The translations under genes and the position numbers were made by a program. The notes beneath the pieces are model-generated. The model was not told where the DNA came from. It ran no database searches and saw only the letters and a program-made list of their open reading frames with translations. Positions 28,163 through 36,298 of a stretch of DNA of 40,034 bases are shown in pieces (within the stretch, counting starts at the first letter, position 1; the number at the start of each line of letters is the position of its first letter). The stretch is taken from assembly GCA_028280145.1 (NCBI GenBank), contig JANQMM010000057.1, positions 1 to 40,034 of the forward strand, written 5' to 3'. The DNA is from Minisyncoccota bacterium (lineage in GTDB: Bacteria; Patescibacteriota; Minisyncoccia; Phycocordibacterales; JACZSL01).

Positions 28163-28945
28163 ATGGATGACAACAAAAAAGTAATACTGCTTGCAATGGG
28201 AGTCGGGCCGGCGCGGGATGACGTGTCACAGCTTCTTGGAGAGGGGGGACATGTTATATTGACCTGTGAGACTGCCGATGAGGGTATTCAACTTGCCAAA
28301 GCGCACGAATTGGACATTGTTTTGCTTGATATTACCGTACCGGCATTGAATGGATATGGCTTTCTTGAAAGTCTTACTAATGACGTGGTGCTTACAAAGA
28401 TACCGGCGATCATGGTGCTTGCGGATACGAGCACGGAAATTGACGAGAATAAGAACATCACTCTTGGTGTGAAGGATCATGTCATCAAATCGGACAATCT
28501 TGCAGCTGACATTGGCACCAAATTACTGCCGTACATCGGACATGTCGCAGGCGGGGATCCGCTTCAGGAAAAAGGTTTTAAGATTTTAGTCGTTGAAGAC
28601 GATAACTTTCTTCGCGATCTTCTTGCTCGTAAGCTGGGACAGGAGAATTGCGAATTTTTGGCCGCCATTGACGGTGAAAATGCACTTAAATTGATCGATG
28701 ACGAGAAGCCATCAATTGTACTTCTTGATCTTATTCTTCCCGGCATTGACGGGTTTGAAGTGCTAAGTAAGATCAAACAGAATCCGGAGGTGAAAGACGT
28801 GCCTGTCGTGATTCTTTCAAATCTCGGGCAGGACAGTGATATTAAGAAAGCAAAAGAACTTGGAGCAGATGACTTCCTCATTAAGGCGAACTTTAGCATT
28901 GATGAGGTTATAAGCAAGATCAAGGAACTCATTAGCACCCGCTAA
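28163..28945 (+). CDS. Tandem receiver-domain response regulator, no output domain
   Basis: Second REC canonical (KILVVEDDNFLRDLL…VLLDLILPGIDGFEVL…LSNLG…FLIKAN); first REC lacks the N-terminal acidic pair. Confidence 0.88.
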   Translation: MDDNKKVILLAMGVGPARDDVSQLLGEGGHVILTCETADEGIQLAKAHELDIVLLDITVPALNGYGFLESLTNDVVLTKIPAIMVLADTSTEIDENKNITLGVKDHVIKSDNLAADIGTKLLPYIGHVAGGDPLQEKGFKILVVEDDNFLRDLLARKLGQENCEFLAAIDGENALKLIDDEKPSIVLLDLILPGIDGFEVLSKIKQNPEVKDVPVVILSNLGQDSDIKKAKELGADDFLIKANFSIDEVISKIKELISTR

Positions 28946-28988
28946 CTGTTAAAAAAGCTCAAATTTGATACTATAAAAGGCCTGCACC

Positions 28989-29020
28989 ATAACCCCTAGG
29001 GACAAAAGGAGGGTTATTTT
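28989..29020 (+). terminator. Terminator-like hairpin upstream of uvrA
   Basis: ATAACCC…GGGTTAT then TTTGTTGTTT. Confidence 0.45.
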
Positions 29021-29084
29021 GTTGTTTAACCACTCATGGGATGCAATTACATTTTGTGTCGCATACCGGGTTATACTGAGGCGT

Positions 29085-31676
29085 ATGTCCAAAAAGAAAA
29101 TGGAGAAAAAAAATGAAGAAATTGTGGTAAAGGGGGCAAAGACTCACAATTTACAGAATGTCACCGTTCGAATGCCACGAAACAAGATGGTGGTTTTTAC
29201 CGGTCTTTCCGGATCCGGTAAATCATCACTTGCATTTGATACTATTTTTGCCGAAGGACAAAGACGCTATGTTGAATCGCTTTCAGCATATGCTCGTCAG
29301 TTTTTGCGGCAGATGCAAAAGCCTGACGTTGAAGAGATCATCGGTCTTTCACCGGCGATCTCTATTGACCAAAAAAGCCGCTCAAACAATCCGCGCTCCA
29401 CAGTTGCAACTATCACTGAGATATACGACTATCTTCGTATTCTTTATGCACGGGTTGGCAAACCGCATTGTCTCGAATGTGGTCGGGAGATCAAGAAACA
29501 CACAAATGAAGAAATTGTTAACACTGTGTTGAAGCTTGTAGAAGGAATTGATATCAAAAAAACGAGCAAAAAAGTAATGGGCGTCGAGGTAAGCGACCTC
29601 AAGCTCTCCATTTTCGCACCGCTTGTTGTTGGACGAAAGGGTGAACACTATCAGTTACTCTATGATCTGCTTGGCAAGGGGTTTGAAACGGTACGTGTTA
29701 ACGGAAAGATAAAAAAGTTACGCGAACAGATCATTCTCGACAAGAAGAAGAAACATGACATTGATGTTTTGGTGGATGAAATGTACATCAGCGAATTCAA
29801 GGATGAACCACGAAATGCAAAAGAGCGTCTTTCAGAGGCAGTAGAGCTTGCTCTCGAAGAATCTTCCGGGCTGTTGCGTTTGGTTGAACCGAGTGGTGAG
29901 GAACGTATCATCTCGGCTAAATTCATGTGTCCATATGACGGGTTTTCGTATCCGGAGATCGAGCCACGACTCTTTTCCTTTAACTCTCCCTATGGTGCGT
30001 GTAGTGCGTGTAACGGTCTGGGGACAAAACACTTCTTTGGAAAAGAGGTGTGCCCCGAGTGTAAGGGCGCACGTCTTCGAAAGGAAGCCCTTCATGTCTT
30101 TATTGGTGGCAAGAATATTGTTGAATTTGTTGACTTGACCATCAAGGAGGCAAAAACGTTCATTGATGCGTTGAAGCTGACCAGGAAGGAAAAAGATATC
30201 TCAAAAGTAGTTATTAAGGAGATCGAAAGCAGGCTTCGCTTCATGAATGATGTTGGTATCGAATATCTCGCCCTCTCAAGGCGGGCAAACACGCTCTCAG
30301 GAGGTGAGGCACAGCGCATCCGACTTGCCTCACAGCTTGGCTCCGGCCTGGTTGGCGCGCTCTATGTACTTGACGAGCCGACTATTGGACTGCATCAAAA
30401 GGACAATGATCGGCTCATTAAAACACTACTTAACCTTCGGGATCTGGGTAACACTATCTTGGTGGTCGAACATGATGAAGACACTATTTTCTCTTCAGAC
30501 TACATTGTCGATATCGGGCCGGGGGCGGGTGTGCATGGCGGGAAGATCGTTGTTGCGGGGGATCTTGAAGAATTGCTTACGGCGAAGACAAACAGATCCA
30601 AATCTCTTACACTTGCATATCTTCGTGGCGAGAAGGAGATCGCAATTCCTGAGAATCGACGAACGGCAAACAAAGGGCATATCAAAATCCGTGGTGGCAA
30701 GATTTTCAATATCAAGAACCTTAACGTGGATATACCGCTCGGCAAACTGATCACGGTGACCGGTGTTTCAGGTTCAGGCAAATCATCGTTTGTGTACGAG
30801 ATATTACACAAGAATTTGCGAGCGCGATACGAAAAGAAATACCGAAGCAACAATGTCTATAACGCGAAATCATTTACAGGAAGTGAATATGCAGGGCGCT
30901 CGATTCTGATAGACCAATCTCCAATTGGTCGCACGCCACGCTCAAACCCGGCCACATATACCGGGGCATTTACGTTCATTCGGGATATGTTCGCTGAAAC
31001 CAGCGAGGCACGCGCCCGCGGATGGAAAAGCGGACGATTTTCCTTCAATGTGAAAGGCGGTCGTTGTGAGGCGTGCCAGGGAAACGGACAAATTGCCGTT
31101 GAAATGCATTTTCTACCAACAGTGTACGTGACATGTGATGTCTGTAATGGAAAACGTTTTATGAAAGAAACGCTTGATGTGAAGTATCGAAAGAAAAATA
31201 TCCACGAAGTGCTCCACATGACAATAGAAGAAGCAACCGTATTCTTTAAGGATATTCCTGCCATCGCCGATCGCCTTAATACACTTTGTGAAGTTGGCCT
31301 CGGATATTTGGAGCTTGGGCAACCGGCAACAACGCTTTCAGGTGGGGAGGCTCAACGAGTGAAGATCGCTTCGGAGTTATATCGCAGACACACGCAAAAG
31401 ACCATTTATCTTCTTGATGAACCGACCATCGGTCTTCATTATGAAGACGTAAAAAAATTGATTGAAATTCTCGATAAGCTTGTTGTTCGAGGCAATACTG
31501 TTATCCTGATCGAACACAATATGGAGATCATAAAAAGCTCTGATCACATTATTGATATAGGGCCCGATGGAGGTGTGCATGGCGGGAAGATTGTTGCAAA
31601 AGGGACTCCGGAAGAGGTTGCACAAAGCGGAACTCATACCGGTATGTATTTGAAAAAAGTCCTCAAAAAGCGGTAA
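29085..31676 (+). CDS. uvrA: Excinuclease ABC subunit A
   Basis: [71 protein letters not shown]; CxxC zinc modules. Start set at MSKKKMEKK (7 nt after TATACT) rather than 29019. Confidence 0.95.
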   Translation: MSKKKMEKKNEEIVVKGAKTHNLQNVTVRMPRNKMVVFTGLSGSGKSSLAFDTIFAEGQRRYVESLSAYARQFLRQMQKPDVEEIIGLSPAISIDQKSRSNNPRSTVATITEIYDYLRILYARVGKPHCLECGREIKKHTNEEIVNTVLKLVEGIDIKKTSKKVMGVEVSDLKLSIFAPLVVGRKGEHYQLLYDLLGKGFETVRVNGKIKKLREQIILDKKKKHDIDVLVDEMYISEFKDEPRNAKERLSEAVELALEESSGLLRLVEPSGEERIISAKFMCPYDGFSYPEIEPRLFSFNSPYGACSACNGLGTKHFFGKEVCPECKGARLRKEALHVFIGGKNIVEFVDLTIKEAKTFIDALKLTRKEKDISKVVIKEIESRLRFMNDVGIEYLALSRRANTLSGGEAQRIRLASQLGSGLVGALYVLDEPTIGLHQKDNDRLIKTLLNLRDLGNTILVVEHDEDTIFSSDYIVDIGPGAGVHGGKIVVAGDLEELLTAKTNRSKSLTLAYLRGEKEIAIPENRRTANKGHIKIRGGKIFNIKNLNVDIPLGKLITVTGVSGSGKSSFVYEILHKNLRARYEKKYRSNNVYNAKSFTGSEYAGRSILIDQSPIGRTPRSNPATYTGAFTFIRDMFAETSEARARGWKSGRFSFNVKGGRCEACQGNGQIAVEMHFLPTVYVTCDVCNGKRFMKETLDVKYRKKNIHEVLHMTIEEATVFFKDIPAIADRLNTLCEVGLGYLELGQPATTLSGGEAQRVKIASELYRRHTQKTIYLLDEPTIGLHYEDVKKLIEILDKLVVRGNTVILIEHNMEIIKSSDHIIDIGPDGGVHGGKIVAKGTPEEVAQSGTHTGMYLKKVLKKR

Positions 31677-31699
31677 GAGCGAAGCCGAAGCTTCGCTCT
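31676..31699. terminator. Hairpin between convergent uvrA and small orphan gene
   Basis: AGAGCGAAGC-CGAA-GCTTCGCTCT, 10-bp perfect stem; T-run (CTTTTTG) only on the minus side. Confidence 0.5.
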
Positions 31700-31712
31700 A
31701 AGGTTGTTGCCG

Positions 31713-32012
31713 TCAATGCGCATTTGGAAACAGCTCACGTGCAACTTGACTTGCTATTTTGTTTGCCTCCAAGTAGAGGGCGAGTTCGTCTATGTCGTGC
31801 AATCCGTGGGCTAGGCAAGCCTCTCTGGCGATTCGATGTACCTCTATCCAGTCAGACGGATAGAACCAGCACCGACCGAGCGATTCCCGGTGTAGACGTA
31901 GCGGCATGCGAATGTGTCGTTGTATCGTCTGCACGCACTCTTGGGCGGGGAGGAGCACAGTGCCGGAAGACGAGGAGGGCTGCTTGGGCAAACATTGGAT
32001 TTCTACAGACAT
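31713..32012 (-). CDS. Small hypothetical protein (99 aa)
   Basis: ORF preceded by GAGG-N7-ATG on the minus strand; not a shadow of any known CDS; sequence lies in an otherwise empty gap. Confidence 0.5.
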   Translation of the reverse strand: MSVEIQCLPKQPSSSSGTVLLPAQECVQTIQRHIRMPLRLHRESLGRCWFYPSDWIEVHRIAREACLAHGLHDIDELALYLEANKIASQVARELFPNAH

Positions 32013-32107
32013 TGTATATCCTCACATGGGGAGCTTCTAGGCTTTTATAGTAGCTTAAATGTGGAATACTTGAAGTGGATAAAAAGCCGTGATACTAAAT
32101 AGAGACA

Positions 32108-33352
32108 ATGTCAAAACTACAAGACCAGATCAAAAAGTTGCCCAAAGAGCCGGGAGTCTATTTTTTTGTGGATGCGGCAGGGAGAATACTATATATCGGA
32201 AAAGCCACTTCACTTCGTGATCGTGTACGGAGCTATTTTGCTGGTGATATTGAAGAATCCCGTAGCAAGTTCATCAAGGAAATGACCAAGCGGGTGGTCT
32301 TGGTTGAACACAAGGTAACCGACTCAGTACTTGAGGCTCTCATTCTTGAAGCTTATGAGATCAAGACACATAAGCCACATTACAATACTGTGGGACTTGA
32401 CGATAAGAGCTTCAATCACCTTGTCATCACCAATGAACCGTGGCCTCGACTGCTTGTGGTACGTGAGCATGATCTTGACAAGACCTTTACGAAGAAAGAG
32501 ATAAAATATCTTTTCGGGCCATTTGCCAAAGGGAGGCTGTTCAAGGACGCTTTACAGATGATCCGGAAAATCTTTCCCTATTACGACACAAAACACCCTG
32601 TGGATGAAGAGTTAGCCGGCCCCGGAAAGAAGAAAATACATTTTAATCAGCAGATCGGTCTCTATCCAAAAAAAGAACTCTCAAAAGAGGAGTATGCAAA
32701 AAATATACAACACATCAAGTTATTCTTTGAAGGCAAGAAGAAAAAGCTCATAAAAGCTCTTGAGAAGGAGATGAAAAAGTATGCACAAGCACAGGAATTT
32801 GAAAAAGCGGAAGAAATAAAGCGACAATTGTTTGCACTGACACACATCCAAGATGTCTCGCTTATCGGTGAAGCATTTAAGAAACCACGAATACAAGAGG
32901 AAAGCACAAATTCACGCATCGAAAGTTATGATATTGCGCATTTACAGGGGGGAGCGATGGTGGGTGTGATGGTTGTTGTTGAATACGGGCAACCAGACAC
33001 CAATAGCTATCGAAGATTCAAGATCAAAACTGTCGAGGGGGCAAATGACACGAGCGCGCTTGCCGAAGTATTGATGCGCAGACTCAATCATCCGGAATGG
33101 CAATTACCACGTCTTATCGTTGTTGACGGCGGTAAGGCACAAATAAACGCGATGGAACGTGTCTTGCAAGAAAGCGGCATCCGCATTCCGGTACTTGGAG
33201 TTGTTAAGGACGATAAGCATCGACCTAAGGAAATTCTTGGCTCCAAAGAACTTCGAATCAAGTACGAACGGGACATTCTTCTTGCAAATAGCGAAGCGCA
33301 CCGGTTTGCCATCTCATACCACAGGAAACTAAAACGCCGCGGACTTTTTTGA
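32108..33352 (+). CDS. uvrC: UvrC-like excinuclease subunit, short, cysteine-free
   Basis: EPGVYFFVDAAGRILYIGKATSLRDRVRSYF; UVR motif; SRIESYDIAHLQGG, LIVVDGGKAQINA, EAHRFAISYHRKL; stops at the position where HhH normally follows. Confidence 0.9.
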   Translation: MSKLQDQIKKLPKEPGVYFFVDAAGRILYIGKATSLRDRVRSYFAGDIEESRSKFIKEMTKRVVLVEHKVTDSVLEALILEAYEIKTHKPHYNTVGLDDKSFNHLVITNEPWPRLLVVREHDLDKTFTKKEIKYLFGPFAKGRLFKDALQMIRKIFPYYDTKHPVDEELAGPGKKKIHFNQQIGLYPKKELSKEEYAKNIQHIKLFFEGKKKKLIKALEKEMKKYAQAQEFEKAEEIKRQLFALTHIQDVSLIGEAFKKPRIQEESTNSRIESYDIAHLQGGAMVGVMVVVEYGQPDTNSYRRFKIKTVEGANDTSALAEVLMRRLNHPEWQLPRLIVVDGGKAQINAMERVLQESGIRIPVLGVVKDDKHRPKEILGSKELRIKYERDILLANSEAHRFAISYHRKLKRRGLF

Positions 33353-33366
33353 TAGTTGCGGCGTTT
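33332..33366. terminator. Hairpin between convergent uvrC and NSS transporter
   Basis: AAACGCCGC…GCGGCGTTT 9-bp stem; minus side followed by TTTAGTTTCC. Confidence 0.5.
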
Positions 33367-33381
33367 CGATCTGGAGTGTTG

Positions 33382-34845
33382 TTATCTTGTGGTGAGCTTG
33401 TCCAGGATATACCCGACAACCGGCGCCAGAAGTATGGGCAAGAGTCCGATGTAGATAAGTGCCTCCGTCGGATACCCTTCGTAATTCTGCTGAAACTCAT
33501 TATAGATATTCCATATGAGTAGAATGCCGAGGAAAAGGGGTGTGAACCAACGAATGGAGAAAAGCCAAAGCTTTTCGAGGTGTATCTCAGAATGGTCTTT
33601 GATGAAGTCTACTAACTGATTGCCTTTCCAGAGCCAACCAATGATGATCGCCTCAAGAATTCCCATAATGACAAGACCATAACTGACCACGAAATGGTCG
33701 GTGATATCGAGGTAGTAGAGACCGCCCTTTGTTGAATAGAAGAGGCCGGCAAGGATACCGAAGAATGTAATGATGAACGCAATTTTCTTGGGATTTGTCT
33801 TCTTGAATCGGTCTCGAACTGAAACAGCAAGTGCTTCAAGGAGTGAAAACGCGCTATCTATTGCAAGAAGTAGGATCATGCCAAAGAAAAGAATAGCAAT
33901 GACTGAGTTAAGGGCAGGTAACAGGTTGATTGCTTCAGGAAATACGACGAAGACAAGCCCGGGGCCTCCGGAAGCAGCCTCTGCGACAGGAATGCCTTGT
34001 TGGAGAGCCATATAGCCAAGCGTTCCGAACACAACAAGACCTGACATGATGCTTACAAGGAAATTCCCGCCGGCGATCCAAAGCGCACTCTTTGTAATCT
34101 CGGTGCTTTTTCTATTAAGGCTTCCATATGCGATCATTACTCCGAATGCAAGTGAGAGGCTGAAGAATACTTGAGAGAAGGCGGCCAGCCACAGATTTGG
34201 GTCTGCAAGCGAAGACCAGTCGGGGAAGAGGAAAAGACGAATACCGTCTCCTGCGCCGTCAAGTGTTAAAGCGCGAATGATAAGGATGAAAAGAATAACA
34301 AACGGTAGTGTCGCAGTCCATTTTACGACCGCACTAATACTTTTCACTCCTTTCCACGCCGAGAAATATACAAGTGCCCAAGCGAGGAGCAATCCGGCAA
34401 GTACCGGCCATGAAATACCTCCCATCGTAAGCGGGCCGTCAGAGATTTGCAAAACGTCGTTGAAAAAGAAGCTGTTTGCATCGGGTTGCCATTCAAGCGT
34501 AAACGACGCGGCAAAATAATTGACCCCGTACGAGACAACTGCCATGTAATAGGAGATGACAATGAATGCAAGCACGATGGCTGTCCAGCCGATGAAACGA
34601 AAATGTTTCTTTATAGCGCCAAAAGCATCTGCGGCTCCTTTCTGCATTTTTTGACCCAAACCCACTTCGAGCATAAGCAGTGGGATACCGATGAGTATGT
34701 TTGCGATGATGATGGCAAAGACAAATGCGCCCCCTCCATTTTCATACGCCAGATAAGGGAAACGCCATAAATTACCGAGTCCGGCTGCAGATCCAATTGC
34801 GGCAAGGATAAAAATCCACCGGTTCGGCCAATATGTTTTTTCCAT
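33382..34845 (-). CDS. Neurotransmitter:sodium symporter (NSS/SNF) family transporter
   Basis: WPNRWIFILAAIGSAAGLGNLWRFPYLAYENGGGAFVFAIIIANILIGIPLLMLEVGLGQ. Confidence 0.95.
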   Translation of the reverse strand: MEKTYWPNRWIFILAAIGSAAGLGNLWRFPYLAYENGGGAFVFAIIIANILIGIPLLMLEVGLGQKMQKGAADAFGAIKKHFRFIGWTAIVLAFIVISYYMAVVSYGVNYFAASFTLEWQPDANSFFFNDVLQISDGPLTMGGISWPVLAGLLLAWALVYFSAWKGVKSISAVVKWTATLPFVILFILIIRALTLDGAGDGIRLFLFPDWSSLADPNLWLAAFSQVFFSLSLAFGVMIAYGSLNRKSTEITKSALWIAGGNFLVSIMSGLVVFGTLGYMALQQGIPVAEAASGGPGLVFVVFPEAINLLPALNSVIAILFFGMILLLAIDSAFSLLEALAVSVRDRFKKTNPKKIAFIITFFGILAGLFYSTKGGLYYLDITDHFVVSYGLVIMGILEAIIIGWLWKGNQLVDFIKDHSEIHLEKLWLFSIRWFTPLFLGILLIWNIYNEFQQNYEGYPTEALIYIGLLPILLAPVVGYILDKLTTR

Positions 34846-34958
34846 ACATAACTGTTTAGCTAGTAAAAGATTCTATTTTCATTATATATGCCGACTTTTC
34901 CTCTGCAAGGGTCTTTGTTTGGCGCGTCTGAGGCAGGTAATCTGTTACAATTGAACGT

Positions 34959-35921
34959 ATGAGCAAAATTCGAGTTGGCGTATTGCGTGGCGGACCTAGT
35001 TCTGAGTATGAGGTTTCTCTAAAATCAGGTAACACAGTACTTCATAATCTCTCAGAGTATCGCTATGACATAAAAGATATTTATATTGACAAAGAAGGTG
35101 CGTGGCATATGCATGGACGGCCGCGCAAGCCGGTGGATGTTCTGGATCATATTGATGTGGCGTTTTTGGCGCTTCATGGTGAATACGGTGAGGACGGCAA
35201 GATCCAAAGACTTCTTGATCAGTTTGGTGTTCCGTATACCGGCTCAGGAGCATATGCCTCGACCTTGAGTATGCATAAAGCAGAAACAAAAAGGATGTTA
35301 CAGCACCTGGACGTTAAGTTTGCCCGTCATGAATTACTTGCCGCTTCAGCTGACATCAGAAGTCAGTTGATCGATATAGTGCGTCTGTTCGCCTTTCCGC
35401 TCATTGTAAAGCCGGCACGCGGCGGCTCCAGTGTGGGGTTAACTCTGGTAAAGGACAAAGATGCTCTTGCTGATGCCGTTCGAAAAGCATTTGCGGTTTC
35501 AGATCTTGTAATGGTCGAGGAGTATATTTCGGGTCGTGAAGCAACCTGTGGGGTTGTAGAGAATTTTCGCGGAGAGGGTATATACGCATTTTTTCCGGTA
35601 GAGATTATTCCGGCACATGATGATAATCTTTTCGACTATGAAGCCAAATATAGCGGCAAAAGTCAGGAGATTTGCCCCGCACAGTTTGATCGAACAACAA
35701 GCAAGAAACTACAGGAACTTGCCAAAATGGCTCATCAAGAAATGGGACTTCGACACTATTCACGCTCTGATTTCATGGTCACTCCCGGAGGTATTTATTT
35801 CCTTGAGGTAAATACACTTCCGGGTTTGACTGAAGAGTCGCTTTTGCCTAAATCCATCAAAGCGGTCGGCTCATCTTTGCAGGAATTTCTTGACCACATC
35901 ATTTCGCTTGCCAGGGGATAG
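34959..35921 (+). CDS. ddl: D-alanine--D-alanine ligase
   Basis: VLRGGPSSEYEVSLKSG; HGEYGEDGKIQRLLDQFGVPYTGSGAYAS; LIVKPARGGSSVGL; FLEVNTLPGLTEESLLPK. Confidence 0.95.
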   Translation: MSKIRVGVLRGGPSSEYEVSLKSGNTVLHNLSEYRYDIKDIYIDKEGAWHMHGRPRKPVDVLDHIDVAFLALHGEYGEDGKIQRLLDQFGVPYTGSGAYASTLSMHKAETKRMLQHLDVKFARHELLAASADIRSQLIDIVRLFAFPLIVKPARGGSSVGLTLVKDKDALADAVRKAFAVSDLVMVEEYISGREATCGVVENFRGEGIYAFFPVEIIPAHDDNLFDYEAKYSGKSQEICPAQFDRTTSKKLQELAKMAHQEMGLRHYSRSDFMVTPGGIYFLEVNTLPGLTEESLLPKSIKAVGSSLQEFLDHIISLARG

Positions 35922-35951
35922 GCGTATGGTATAAAGTAATGGCTATTGTAA

Positions 35952-36024
35952 GGGCCTGTAGCTCATCTGGTAGAGCGCCTCATTTGCACTGAGGAGGTGG
36001 CGGGTTCGAGTCCTGTCAGGTCCA
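35952..36024 (+). tRNA. tRNA-Ala (anticodon UGC)
   Basis: Cloverleaf GGGCCTG TA GCTC ATCTGGTA GAGC G CCTCA TTTGCAC TGAGG …TTCGAGT… CAGGTCC A; G3:U70 wobble; CCA not encoded. Confidence 0.95.
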
Positions 36025-36030
36025 CTGAGA

Positions 36031-36064
36031 AAAATACCCTCACAATCAAAGGGTATTTTCTTTT
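36031..36064 (+). terminator. Terminator after tRNA-Ala
   Basis: AAAATACCCT-CACAATCAA-AGGGTATTTT then CTTTT. Confidence 0.7.
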
Positions 36065-36085
36065 GCCACATCCTCAATACCCCTC

Positions 36086-36110
36086 ATGGCCTAGAACGTT
36101 TCTAGGCCAT
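36086..36110. repeat. Perfect inverted repeat/hairpin
   Basis: ATGGCCTAGAA-CGT-TTCTAGGCCAT, 11-bp stem. Confidence 0.75.
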
Positions 36111-36127
36111 TTGTTTGGTGTAAGAAT

Positions 36128-36145
36128 CTTACGATATATCGTAAG
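36128..36145. repeat. 18-bp perfect palindrome followed by G-T5
   Basis: CTTACGATATATCGTAAG then GTTTTTAG. Confidence 0.75.
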
Positions 36146-36298
36146 GTTTTTAGCTTGATAGGTTACTACTGGATTCTGCCAGGTTATTTCTTTTATATTT
36201 ATTTTAGATAAACTTTAGAAAAAATTTATCCTCTCTGGATTACTATGAGCGCGTAAGGCAATGTTGGGCTAAACAGACAACGTAAAGCCTTTTAGGAT

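Noticed and set aside
33353-33381. Possible frameshift hiding a UvrC HhH domain
   Set aside because: Only ~30 nt separate the stop from the convergent NSS gene, and the sequence is a hairpin; no room for HhH here, though an assembly deletion cannot be excluded.
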